This document shows positions 37,660 through 45,970 of a stretch of DNA of 64,000 bases, piece after piece; position 1 is the stretch's first letter; each line of letters begins with the position of its first letter. The notes beneath the pieces are model-generated. The model saw only the letters and a list, made by a program, of their open reading frames with translations, searched no databases and was not told where the DNA came from. Position numbers and translations under genes: made by a program. The stretch lies in NCBI RefSeq assembly GCF_017355205.1, contig NZ_JADIJK010000007.1:124001-188000 (forward strand). Direction: 5' to 3'. The DNA comes from Bacillus sp. SD088. Lineage in GTDB: Bacteria > Bacillota > Bacilli > Bacillales > Bacillaceae_C.

Positions 37660-38247
37660 TTACCGATATTCTTGAACAACAGGTTGTAGTTGGTTTCCCT
37701 CTAATGCGGCCATAATTGTTTCGGGAAGCAATTCCATTTTTGATACCATGGAAGTGGGTTTGTTGATGGGATCATCTTGACCAAAAGGGACAAAATAGAT
37801 ATTTTTAGCGGAGATTAGGCGCATTAAGTTGACTCCATTTAGCCCTAAAGCATCGTTCGTCGATATCCCTAATACAACTGGGTGGCGATTTCTTAAAGTC
37901 GCTTTTGCTGCCATTAAAACTGGAGAATCAGTCAAGGCATTTGCAAATTTGCTCATTGAATTTCCTGTCAATGGAGAAATAACCATGCAATCCAGTGGCT
38001 CTTTTGGTCCTAATGGCTCTGCCGCTACCATCGAGTCAATGACTTTCTTTCCTGTAATTTCTTCTACTTTTGCTACCCAATCGGCTCCATTCCCGAATTT
38101 TGTATTCGTGTTTTGAACAGTAAAGGTAACGACTGGAACGACTTCAGCACCAAAATCCACCAACTTTTCTATTTGGGGAACAACTTGATCATACGTACAA
38201 TGAGATCCTGTGATCCCGAAGCCAATTCGTCTATTTTGCAAATCCAT
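37660..38247 (-). CDS. spoVFB: Dipicolinate synthase subunit B
   Basis: SpoVFB (DpaB) is a flavoprotein-fold subunit that, with SpoVFA, oxidises dihydrodipicolinate to dipicolinic acid in the mother cell. The 195-residue protein has a flavoprotein-like start (GFGITGSHCTYDQVVPQIEKL), SPLTGNSMSKFANALTDSP and GISTNDALGLNG. Its ATG overlaps the spoVFA stop (TAATG), so translation is coupled. Confidence 0.96.
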   Translation of the reverse strand: MDLQNRRIGFGITGSHCTYDQVVPQIEKLVDFGAEVVPVVTFTVQNTNTKFGNGADWVAKVEEITGKKVIDSMVAAEPLGPKEPLDCMVISPLTGNSMSKFANALTDSPVLMAAKATLRNRHPVVLGISTNDALGLNGVNLMRLISAKNIYFVPFGQDDPINKPTSMVSKMELLPETIMAALEGNQLQPVVQEYR

Positions 38248-39146
38248 TATACATTCTCCTCTCTAATCTGAAAATCCTCTGATAATAATTGGGCAAGAAT
38301 ATTGGCCAAAATTTGTCCAGCTGTTTTAGGTGCAACAATTCCTGGCAAACTTGGAGCTAACAGAGCTTTTACTCCACGTTTTTCCGCATAACGAAAATCT
38401 GTTCCACCAGGTTTTGAAGCTAGATCAATGATCAATGTGTTAGTTGGCATACCTGCAATAATTCCAGCTGTTAAAACTGGATGAGGGATGGTATTAATAC
38501 AAATATCTAAATCCTTTACCTCAACTTTCAAAGCATCTAAATGAAATGGCTTCATCCCCATTTCAGTGATTCTGGCTAAATGAGCCCGATCTCTAGCGCC
38601 AACTTTTACTCTTGCTCCTAATAGCGAAAACGTCCGAGCTACACTCATTCCAACTCTCCCAAACCCTAATACTGTCACGGAAGATTGATGTATCGTTATA
38701 TCAGTATTTTGAATCGCCATCATAATCGTTCCCTCAACTGTTGGAATCGAATTATAAATGGCCACATCATCACGTTTAAATAATTGAATAAGTTCTCGAT
38801 TCGCATTATTCGTGATTTTATCGAGATATGCATTGCTAATACCGGAGTAAATTTTACAATGGGATGGTGTTGCACGAAGTATTTTTTCTGTTAAAGTAAT
38901 TTTTTCATTGGAGAATATTGTATCTACTTCACCTGCTAAATTTGTACCTGGCACTGGCAAAATGAGGGCATCAATTTTGGAAAAATCAACATCATTGATT
39001 TTTTCTTTTACTGCTCCAGAAAAGGCCTGCGCCAATTGTTCAAATCCAATTAAATATAATTTAGCATCTAGTTCTGTTAATTTTTTAACAATTTCTAGTT
39101 GCCTCGCATCACCACCTAAAACAGCGATTTGCATTTCTGTCAACAT
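38247..39146 (-). CDS. spoVFA: Dipicolinate synthase subunit A
   Basis: The NAD(P)-binding subunit of dipicolinate synthase. It has a Rossmann glycine motif (TVLGFGRVGMSVART, residues about 155-170) and an N-terminal domain starting MQIAVLGGDARQLEIV. AAGGTG upstream supports ATG 39146; the TTG one codon earlier is also possible. A sigma-K-type promoter about 50 nt upstream predicts late mother-cell expression, matching its role in filling the spore core with dipicolinate. Confidence 0.95.
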   Translation of the reverse strand: MLTEMQIAVLGGDARQLEIVKKLTELDAKLYLIGFEQLAQAFSGAVKEKINDVDFSKIDALILPVPGTNLAGEVDTIFSNEKITLTEKILRATPSHCKIYSGISNAYLDKITNNANRELIQLFKRDDVAIYNSIPTVEGTIMMAIQNTDITIHQSSVTVLGFGRVGMSVARTFSLLGARVKVGARDRAHLARITEMGMKPFHLDALKVEVKDLDICINTIPHPVLTAGIIAGMPTNTLIIDLASKPGGTDFRYAEKRGVKALLAPSLPGIVAPKTAGQILANILAQLLSEDFQIREENV

Positions 39147-39192
39147 CAATGGTGTTCACCTTCTTTACGCATCATAAATAGCACTGCAAGAT

Positions 39193-39220
39193 TATTGTAT
39201 GTATGCGCCCTCTTGCTGTG
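39193..39220 (-). promoter_or_regulatory. Candidate sigma-K promoter for spoVFAB
   Basis: CATACAATA (39193-39201) is a perfect CATAnnnTA -10, with CAC 16 bp upstream (39218-39220) matching the mAC -35. spoVF is a sigma-K gene in B. subtilis. Confidence 0.65.
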
Positions 39221-39235
39221 CTTGATTACCAATAA

Positions 39236-39267
39236 ATAAAAAAGAAGAGGGGGATCCTCTTCTTTTG
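39236..39267 (-). terminator. ymxH terminator
   Basis: A perfect 11-bp stem, AAAAGAAGAGG/CCTCTTCTTTT, is followed by TTTTTATTTATT on the minus strand. It separates ymxH from the sporulation promoter of spoVFA. Confidence 0.85.
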
Positions 39268-39293
39268 ATCATGTATTCCATTTTTCATCATTG

Positions 39294-39536
39294 TTATGAT
39301 TTACTTTCTGGTACTTCCAAAATAATCATATCTGTACCAATAGTTCGGATATAGTGCCAAGGCACTTTTATTTCATTACCTGTTTTTTTTCCCATCCATT
39401 TACTTGTCGGAATAATTAAGCCATTAATTTCACCTGTCCTTGGATCAATTTCTAGGTCTGTTTGTCCAAGAACTCCTAATCTTTTCGCTTTTCGATAATC
39501 AACAATTTCTTTCCCACCAAGTTCACTAAGTCGCAT
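39294..39536 (-). CDS. ymxH: YlmC/YmxH-family sporulation protein (PRC-barrel)
   Basis: An 80-residue PRC-barrel protein (MRLSELGGKEIVDYRKAKRLG … IDPRTGEINGLIIP … VPWHYIRTIGTDMIIL). YmxH and its paralogue YlmC are spore-former proteins of unclear role. It has the usual position between mlpA and spoVFA and its own terminator. Confidence 0.92.
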   Translation of the reverse strand: MRLSELGGKEIVDYRKAKRLGVLGQTDLEIDPRTGEINGLIIPTSKWMGKKTGNEIKVPWHYIRTIGTDMIILEVPESKS

Positions 39537-39593
39537 CCAGTTTCTCCCCTTTTTTGCATCCTTATATCATATATAGTGCGCATTCATTCATTT

Positions 39594-39639
39594 TAGAAGC
39601 AAAATTCCCTTATCGACTGATAAAGGAATTTTGCTTCTT
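39594..39639. terminator. Long hairpin between mlpA and ymxH
   Basis: About 20 bp of nearly perfect stem (AGAAGCAAAATTCC-TTATC and complement) around a 4-nt loop. It lacks a strong T-run but would form a stable RNA hairpin on either strand. Confidence 0.6.
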
Positions 39640-39689
39640 ACATAAAGTGAAACTTCAATCAATGGGACTTTATCCAGTAGGCCTGAGAT

Positions 39690-39906
39690 AAAGAGTGAAA
39701 GACGGCTGATTAGGAGGGACAAGCAAATAACCCTGAACCGAAGAAGGGTGAATTTCCCCTTCTTCGGTTCAAGATCATTTTGCAGCATCGGTTCAAGGTT
39801 CGGCGTCCTGTCGAAACATCGATGGACTCGCATCCTGCCGACAATACAGCGAAGCATGAGGCGATGTTGACTTACGCAAGCACAAAAGCTTAAATTTGGT
39901 AGTGTC
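39690..39906 (+). repeat. Degenerate family A repeat between mlpA and ymxH
   Basis: It keeps GACAAGCAAATAACCCTGAACC with a third, unrelated-sequence hairpin (CCGAAGAAGGG/CCCCTTCTTCGG), then the ATCGATGGACTCGCATCCTGC part and the subtype 2 segment ATGTTGACTTACGCAAGC. Both ends are eroded. Confidence 0.6.
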
Positions 39907-39948
39907 CCCACCTACGCTGCTCCGCACTCTCTAGGGGTATTAGTATTA

Positions 39949-41196
39949 CTACCCGTTAATGCGGGATAACTTTGAACTTGGTTGATGAGGGCTGATGAGA
40001 GCAGAAGTGAAATGATCCGTAAAAATTTCACTTGTTAGCTGGTAGACAGAATCCACTGTCACTCGATCTATATCCCTGATAATATCATCTAACGAGCGAT
40101 GCTTTTTTAATAACAATTCGTTTTTCCCAATTCTGCCCATTCGACTATTGGTACTTTCTAAACTAAGCATTAAGTTTCCTTTTAACTGCTCTTTACTATT
40201 TTGTAATTCTTTTTGTGAAATACCATTATTTTTAAAATCAGCCAGAGTAGAGAATATTGTATCTTGAAGTTCATCTAATTGGTTCGCAGCGGTCCCTCCG
40301 TAGATCACCAACATCCCTGTATCTTTATAGGAAGAGTGATAGGAGAAGACTGAATAGGCTAACCCTCTTTCTTCACGAACCTCCTGAAACAGACGTGAGG
40401 ACATTCCACCACCAAAAATAATATTCATGACAATTAGATCATAAATTCTTTCTGAACCAATCGGCAACCCTTCATATCCTAGACAAAGATGCGCTTGTTC
40501 AGTCTCTTTCTGTTTTATCACTTGTTCTGCATAAAACGCTGGTTTGTCATTTAAAAACTTATTTCTTCCTCTTTCAAATGCTCCAAAAAGTTTTTCAATC
40601 TGGTAAATAAAATTCTCATCCGTATTCCCCGCTACCGAAATAACAATGTTTTCTGGTCTATACATATCGTAAATATATTGACGTAGCATATCACCTGTAA
40701 ATGTATTTAATGTTTCCTCTGTTCCTAAAATCGGAAAACCTAGTGGATGTTGATGATAAGCGGCTTTACTTAACATATCATGGACAATATCATCCGGAGT
40801 ATCTTCATACATTTTAATTTCTTCTAACACAACATTTTTTTCTTTCTTTAATTCTCCTTCATCAAAAGTCGAATGAAAAAACATATCAGCAAGCACATCC
40901 AACGCATATGTTGCGTGGTTATCTAATACTTTCGCATAAATACAAGTATATTCTTTTGCTGTAAAGGCATTTACCTGACCTCCAATGGAGTCAAAGGCTT
41001 CCGCTATTTCCCTTGCAGTTCTTGTTTTTGTCCCTTTAAAAAACATATGTTCTAAAAAGTGAGAAATTCCATTATTTTTTTCATTTTCATCACGGGAACC
41101 TACACCAATCCAAATACCAATTGTAACAGAACGCACTGTAGGAATTGATTCAAGTACAACTCTTACTCCATTTTGGCATGTATGTTTCTTCATCAT
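39949..41196 (-). CDS. mlpA: MlpA, M16-family zinc peptidase
   Basis: A 415-residue processing-peptidase-like protein (YmxG) with the inverted zinc motif HFLEH near residue 47 and the distal Glu in the KKEKNVVLEEIKMYEDTPDD stretch. In B. subtilis MlpA influences aprE expression; its substrate is not known. AGGAGG lies 8 nt before the ATG. It follows ylxY by 49 bp. Confidence 0.93.
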   Translation of the reverse strand: MMKKHTCQNGVRVVLESIPTVRSVTIGIWIGVGSRDENEKNNGISHFLEHMFFKGTKTRTAREIAEAFDSIGGQVNAFTAKEYTCIYAKVLDNHATYALDVLADMFFHSTFDEGELKKEKNVVLEEIKMYEDTPDDIVHDMLSKAAYHQHPLGFPILGTEETLNTFTGDMLRQYIYDMYRPENIVISVAGNTDENFIYQIEKLFGAFERGRNKFLNDKPAFYAEQVIKQKETEQAHLCLGYEGLPIGSERIYDLIVMNIIFGGGMSSRLFQEVREERGLAYSVFSYHSSYKDTGMLVIYGGTAANQLDELQDTIFSTLADFKNNGISQKELQNSKEQLKGNLMLSLESTNSRMGRIGKNELLLKKHRSLDDIIRDIDRVTVDSVYQLTSEIFTDHFTSALISPHQPSSKLSRING

Positions 41197-41245
41197 TTAC
41201 AATTCCTCCTATTCTAGGTGCAAAAACGTAGCAAGTTAAAACGAA

Positions 41246-42241
41246 TTATTGGTCTTGAGTTTCCTCCTGCTTTAAATCTTGCTTATCCAGTTTAATGATT
41301 CTCTCTTCATCCATTAATTTTGTAACGGTGCCAATTTTTAAATCTTGAGCATGTATTTCCGAAATTAATGTATCTAACGATTTGGCAGTAGCGTCAGTTG
41401 GATGCATAAGAATCATGGCGCCAGGATGAACATTTGACATGACTCTTTGAACTAAGACCTGAGGAGAGGGTTTTCTCCAATCAATCGTGTCAACCGTCCA
41501 CATTATCGTTTTCAACCCTTGTGCATCGGCGATTTTCACTGTTTCATCACGATAGGCTCCACTTGGTGGTCCAAACCATGTTGGGGTAATCTTAGTAGTT
41601 GCTTCAATAATCTCATTTGTCTGTGATAGCTCTTGTTTCATTTGTGCTGCACTAATACGTGCCATATTCGGATGGCTATAAGAATGATTTCCTATTTCAT
41701 GACCACTGTCCGCAATCATCTTTGCTAATTCGGGGTTTTCTTTTACCCAACGGCCCTCTAAAAAAAATGTAGCATAAGTCTTATGTTCTTTTAAAGTTTC
41801 AAGAATGGAAGGGATATACTCATTTCCCCAAGCAACATTGATCAAAAAACTTACCATAGGCTTATCTGGATGCCCTCGATAAATAGGGGCAGGCGATAAA
41901 TCCGTTAAATGAACTTTTGGCTTAACTTGAATAAAGACCAATTTACGTTCATCAAACACTTTATTCTTTTTCATTTTTTGATAAGAAGCTTTTTCATCAA
42001 CCCGAATGCCATTATACCCAGGCATGGCTTTCCATACTCGATCGATTTTCGCATCTTGGGAATCCGCCTGATAATTTTGCGCTGCTTCTATAATTTGGTT
42101 ATATAGTTCATCTTGCCCTTTGCTTGTTGGTACATACCCATTTTTCAATTGTCCTAAATACTGTTTTGTATATGGATTAAAAATGGCAGATATTGATAGA
42201 ATAGCAATCAGTGTAAAGGCTATCAAGTTTTTTGCACTCAA
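41246..42241 (-). CDS. ylxY: YlxY, polysaccharide deacetylase-like protein lacking the catalytic Asp
   Basis: A 331-residue secreted or membrane-tethered protein (hydrophobic N-terminus LIAFTLIAILSISAIF). The NodB-type fold is recognisable: metal-ligand HSYSH, substrate loop PPSGAYRD and ILMHPT near the end. Motif 1, normally TFDDG, reads SFLINVAWGNEYI, so the catalytic and one metal Asp are absent and deacetylase activity is doubtful. The start is TTG with AAGGAGG 9 nt before. In B. subtilis ylxY is linked to sporulation. Confidence 0.9.
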   Translation of the reverse strand: MSAKNLIAFTLIAILSISAIFNPYTKQYLGQLKNGYVPTSKGQDELYNQIIEAAQNYQADSQDAKIDRVWKAMPGYNGIRVDEKASYQKMKKNKVFDERKLVFIQVKPKVHLTDLSPAPIYRGHPDKPMVSFLINVAWGNEYIPSILETLKEHKTYATFFLEGRWVKENPELAKMIADSGHEIGNHSYSHPNMARISAAQMKQELSQTNEIIEATTKITPTWFGPPSGAYRDETVKIADAQGLKTIMWTVDTIDWRKPSPQVLVQRVMSNVHPGAMILMHPTDATAKSLDTLISEIHAQDLKIGTVTKLMDEERIIKLDKQDLKQEETQDQ

Positions 42242-42297
42242 TCAGTTCTACCTCCTTCATCATAAAATATGAAAAAGACGGACAAGTTAGAACTAAA

Positions 42298-42484
42298 GAA
42301 CAAAAGCGCAAGCGCCTTGATCAGCCCCGACAAGCAAATGTTCCTGAACCTAGGAAGGGGCTTTTTCCCTTCATAGGTTCAGGGTTATTTGACCTCGAGG
42401 GGCTAGGCGCTGGAGCTGGATGTCAAACCGCAACGCAAACACTTATCCACAAGCGACAATTTTATAATTTCCTTAACAATAAGA
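42298..42484 (+). repeat. Family A repeat upstream of ylxY, copy a
   Basis: Nearly base-for-base the inverted equivalent of 31438-31627, including the hairpin CCTGAACCTAGGAAGGG…TAGGTTCAGG, CTCGAGGGGCTAGGCGCTGGAGCTGGAT and the linker with a DnaA box at 42443-42451. Confidence 0.88.
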
Positions 42485-42660
42485 AAAGCGCAAGGCGCCC
42501 GCCTATTGGCGACAAGCAAATGTTCTGAGACAAAGAAAGGCGTTCTTTGCCTTTCATTGGCTCAGGTTATTTGACCTCGAGCCGATGGCGCCTGGAGCTA
42601 GACACCAACCGCAATATAAGCACTTATCCACAAGCGACAATTTTATAATTTCCTAAACGA
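42485..42660 (+). repeat. Family A repeat upstream of ylxY, copy b
   Basis: Tandem to copy a. It has the other hairpin cassette (CTGAGACAAAGAAAGGC … CATTGGCTCAGG), a shortened right part (CTCGAGCCGATGGCGCCTGGAGCTAGAC) and the same linker with a perfect TTATCCACA at 42624-42632. Confidence 0.85.
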
Positions 42661-42960
42661 GAACAAAAGCGCAAGCGCCTTGAACTAGGAAGAGAGGCTA
42701 AGTTCGCGACGTCCTGGCTGCAGACTCAAACGCGACGTCCCATCCCTTCGTCTGCACCAGTACATCCTGTACGTCGCAACGCCTTTCTGACCAACATCCT
42801 GTTGGCCTCCGACAAGCGAATATTCCTGAACCTAGGAAGGGGCTTTTTCCCTTCCTAGGTTCAGGAATATTTAGTGAAACATCGGCTAAGGACGCCACTT
42901 CCGCATGTCTTCGCCGATGGACTCGCGTTCTGTGAGCCTCTCGGGGTAGGCGCTAAGAAA
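42661..42960 (+). repeat. Family A repeat upstream of ylxY, copy c (composite)
   Basis: It begins AAAAGCGCAAGCGCCTTGAAC, then has GACGTCC hairpin modules, GTAC-ATCCT-GTAC (about 42770-42782), CCAAC-ATCCT-GTTGG, the CCTGAACCTAGGAAGGG hairpin, and ends GGGGTAGGCGCTAAGAAAAACGCC. It looks like two family A units recombined. With copies a and b it fills the 812-bp pnp-ylxY gap. Confidence 0.8.
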
Positions 42961-43027
42961 AACGCCAGGCTTTTGACCAGTTGCTAGACATAAGAAAGCT
43001 ACAAACATTGTTGTAAAAATACTCATA

Positions 43028-43056
43028 AAAAAAAACGGGGAATCTCCCCGTTTTTA
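43028..43056 (-). terminator. pnp terminator
   Basis: The stem AAAAACGGGG/CCCCGTTTTT overlaps the pnp stop and is followed by a run of eight T on the minus strand. Confidence 0.88.
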
Positions 43057-45171
43057 TTCATCCGTTTTCTGATTTTCTTTTTGGTCTTTTAAAACCACTT
43101 TCCTGGATGCATTTGCTCGTCCATGATTATCAATTTCAATCACTTTTACAAGGATTTCATCTCCAATGGAAACAACATCCTCCACTTTATTAACTCTTTG
43201 CTCATCTAATTGGGAAATATGAACAAGTGCATCTTTCCCAGGGAACAGTTCAACAAACGCACCAAATTTTTCAATTCGTTTTACTTTTCCCAAATACATT
43301 TGTCCTGCTTCAACTTCTCGGACAAGATCTTCAATGATTTTCTTGGCTTTTGCGTTCATTGCTTGATCAGCAGAAGAGATAAATACTTTACCATCTTGCT
43401 CTATATCAATTTTCACACCGGTTTCTTCAATAATTTTGTTAATTTGCTTACCGCTAGGTCCAATAACATCCCTAATTTTATCAGGATTAATATCCATTGT
43501 TAAAATCTTAGGCGCATATGTTGATAATTGTTCATTCGGTGTAGAAATCGTAGATAGCATCGAATTAAGAATATGCATACGGCCTTCTTTTGCTTGTTGT
43601 AATGCTTCTTCAAGGATTTCTCTAGAAAGTCCATCTATCTTAATATCCATTTGAAGAGCTGTAACACCCTTGTCTGTACCAGCCACTTTAAAGTCCATAT
43701 CTCCAAGATGGTCTTCCATTCCCTGAATATCTGTTAAGATCGTGTAATGCTCTCCAGACTTCACAAGCCCCATAGCAATCCCTGCAACTGGCGCTTTAAT
43801 CGGAACACCAGCAGCCATCATCGCTAATGTACTTGCACAAATGCTAGCCTGCGAAGTAGAGCCATTTGATTCAAGCACCTCTGAAACAAGTCGAATAGTG
43901 TATGGAAAATCTGTTTCGTTTGGAATAACAGGTTCTAGAGCTCGTTCACCTAAGGCCCCATGACCAATTTCTCGTCGACCAGGTGCGCGAATAGGTCCAG
44001 TTTCCCCTACACTGAAATGTGGAAAATTATAATGATGCATAAACCGTTTTGATTCTTCAATTCCTAACCCGTCTAAAATTTGGGCTTCTCCCAGTGAACC
44101 CAAGGTACAAATACTTAAAGCTTGGGTTTGTCCACGAGTAAACAAACCGGAACCATGAGTTCGTGGCAGGATATCAATTTCTGACGCCAAAGGACGAATT
44201 TCATGAGGTTTCCGACCATCAGGCCGAACTTTCTCAACGGTAATTAAACGGCGGACTTCTTCTTTCACAAGATCATCTAAAACGCGTTTCACCTGTTTAA
44301 TTGTTTCTTCATTGGCTTCTTTTTCTTCATAATGAGAAATAACCTGGTCTTTTACCTTCTGAATGGCCGTTTCACGTGCATGTTTCTCCTCAACCTGAAT
44401 CGCTTCAATAAGGGATTTTTCACACATTCCGCGAACCTCGGTATTCAATTCAGAATCTACTTCATACAAAGAAATTTCTCTTTTTTCTTTCCCAATTTTT
44501 CTTACAATTTCTTCCTGAAATTGAATTAATTTTTTAATTTCTTCATGCCCAAACATAATCGCTTCAAGCATCGTTTCTTCAGGGACTTCTAAAGCACCCG
44601 CTTCCACCATATTGATAGCATCTTTCGTACCAGCCACACTTAAATTAATATCGCTTTTTTCCATTTGTTCCACAGTAGGATTCACAATAAACTGCCCGTC
44701 AACTCTACCAACCACTACTCCAGCAATTGGTCCTTCGAACGGAATATCGGAAATACTAAGGGCAAGTGATGATCCGAACATCGCTGCCATTTCTGATGAA
44801 CAATCTTGATCCACACTCATAACTAAATTAATAACTTGTACTTCATTGCGAAAACCGTTCGCAAAAAGTGGACGAATCGGTCGGTCAATCAATCGACTTG
44901 CAAGTATGGCCTTTTCACTTGGTCTACCTTCACGCTTAGGGAACCCACCAGGAATTTTCCCCACTGCATACAGTCTTTCTTCATAATTTACAGTTAAAGG
45001 GAAAAAATCGACGGCTTTTGCTTCCTTTGATGCAGTCGCCGTACTTAAAACGGCCGTATCGCCGTAGCGAATGAATGCAGAGCCGCTTGCCTGTTTAGCT
45101 AATTGTCCTATTTCGACAGTTAGAGTTCGGCCAGCCCAGTCCATACTAAAAATTTCTTTCTTCTGTTCCAT
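43054..45171 (-). CDS. pnp: Polyribonucleotide nucleotidyltransferase (PNPase)
   Basis: PNPase is the main 3'-5' phosphorolytic exoribonuclease of Bacillus. The 705-residue protein has two RNase PH domains separated by a helical segment (second domain with [22 protein letters not shown]), a KH domain ([16 protein letters not shown]) and a C-terminal S1 domain ([15 protein letters not shown] … ALVHISQL). rpsO is upstream, the usual rpsO-pnp order, but a terminator and a family C repeat stand between them. Confidence 0.98.
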   Translation of the reverse strand: MEQKKEIFSMDWAGRTLTVEIGQLAKQASGSAFIRYGDTAVLSTATASKEAKAVDFFPLTVNYEERLYAVGKIPGGFPKREGRPSEKAILASRLIDRPIRPLFANGFRNEVQVINLVMSVDQDCSSEMAAMFGSSLALSISDIPFEGPIAGVVVGRVDGQFIVNPTVEQMEKSDINLSVAGTKDAINMVEAGALEVPEETMLEAIMFGHEEIKKLIQFQEEIVRKIGKEKREISLYEVDSELNTEVRGMCEKSLIEAIQVEEKHARETAIQKVKDQVISHYEEKEANEETIKQVKRVLDDLVKEEVRRLITVEKVRPDGRKPHEIRPLASEIDILPRTHGSGLFTRGQTQALSICTLGSLGEAQILDGLGIEESKRFMHHYNFPHFSVGETGPIRAPGRREIGHGALGERALEPVIPNETDFPYTIRLVSEVLESNGSTSQASICASTLAMMAAGVPIKAPVAGIAMGLVKSGEHYTILTDIQGMEDHLGDMDFKVAGTDKGVTALQMDIKIDGLSREILEEALQQAKEGRMHILNSMLSTISTPNEQLSTYAPKILTMDINPDKIRDVIGPSGKQINKIIEETGVKIDIEQDGKVFISSADQAMNAKAKKIIEDLVREVEAGQMYLGKVKRIEKFGAFVELFPGKDALVHISQLDEQRVNKVEDVVSIGDEILVKVIEIDNHGRANASRKVVLKDQKENQKTDE

Positions 45172-45312
45172 GCAATAATTTCCTCTCTTTCAGTTTGCAA
45201 TTTAGTCGCCTGTTATTATTTTGGACAACTGTAGTAAATAAGTGAATGTAACTTGTTGGAATCTGGATAGCTAGCTGAACCACTGAACATTAGACATAAA
45301 TATGAAAAGGTT

Positions 45313-45425
45313 GAAAGAGGCTGTGGCATAACTAAAATGCTAAGCCCCCAAAGATGATCAATACATTACAGAAGCGGGGTATATGCACCATAGAGTTCGG
45401 CTTTTTCTTTTTGACCCCACTTAAA
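45313..45425. repeat. Family C repeat, internally deleted copy
   Basis: The arms match the copy at 11316-11551 read on the other strand: GAAAGAGGCTGTGGCATAAC with CTAAAATGCTAAGC at the left, and TATATGCACCATAGAGTTCGG with CTTTTTCTTT at the right. The GC-rich central half is missing. The rest of the 45172-45538 gap shows nothing definite. Confidence 0.65.
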
Positions 45426-45538
45426 ACCACCTTAACTTCATATTCATGTCCAATGTTCAGTTCTGCCATGCTCTGCATGACAGTCCTTCTATAAATTGCC
45501 TCAGAAGCATATCACAGAATTTTCCATCATTACCTAAC

Positions 45539-45567
45539 AAAAAAGCGGGAAATCTCCCGCTTTTTTC
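45539..45567 (-). terminator. rpsO terminator
   Basis: The stem AAAAAGCGGGA/TCCCGCTTTTT is followed by TTTGTT on the minus strand, 8 nt after rpsO. Confidence 0.88.
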
Positions 45568-45575
45568 TCTCTTTA

Positions 45576-45845
45576 TTATCTACGCAATCCAAGTCTGTTA
45601 ATTAGTTCACGATAGCGCTGCACATCTTTATTACGAAGATAAGTCAAAAGATTGCGGCGACGGCCAACCATTTTCATCAATCCGCGTCTTGAATGATGAT
45701 CTTTTTTGTGCACGCGAAGATGATCGTTCAATTTGTTAATGTCTTCTGTTAAAACAGCAATTTGAACTTCTGGAGAACCAGTATCAGTATCATGAATTTT
45801 AAAATCATTAATGATTTCATTTTTACGTTCTTGAGAAATCGCCAA
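45576..45845 (-). CDS. rpsO: Ribosomal protein S15
   Basis: Primary 16S rRNA-binding protein of the 30S platform. The 89-residue sequence has [24 protein letters not shown] and the C-terminal [13 protein letters not shown]. The longest frame starts with GTG at 45854, but AGGAGG is 8 nt before TTG 45845, giving MAISQERK, the family start. A sigma-A promoter about 100 nt upstream leaves a leader in which S15 could bind its own mRNA; I cannot define that site. Confidence 0.97.
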   Translation of the reverse strand: MAISQERKNEIINDFKIHDTDTGSPEVQIAVLTEDINKLNDHLRVHKKDHHSRRGLMKMVGRRRNLLTYLRNKDVQRYRELINRLGLRR

Positions 45846-45935
45846 TGGATTCACCTCCTAATTTTTGCAAATCCCCTATTACCGAGCAATCGTTGGTGAG
45901 TCGAGTTGCCAAGCAAAGGTTCTTGATACTGTACT

Positions 45936-45964
45936 AGAATACAACTTTATCAACAAAAAATCAA
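45936..45964 (-). promoter_or_regulatory. Sigma-A promoter for rpsO
   Basis: TTGATT (45959-45964), 17-bp spacer, TATTCT (45936-45941) on the minus strand, in the gap after ribC. Confidence 0.65.
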
Positions 45965-45970
45965 GTTTCT

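Noticed and set aside
39588-39911. 107-codon open frame on the minus strand
   Set aside because: It spans a 20-bp hairpin and a degenerate family A repeat. The composition is that of the repeat, and there is no ribosome-binding site.
42443-42632. A replication origin suggested by DnaA boxes
   Set aside because: Only single boxes within repeat linkers, no box cluster, no AT-rich unwinding element and no dnaA/dnaN nearby.
42232-42898. Short open frames (98 and 66 codons) upstream of ylxY
   Set aside because: They translate repeat sequence, and similar peptides appear at other repeat copies, which shows the origin is the repeat and not a gene.
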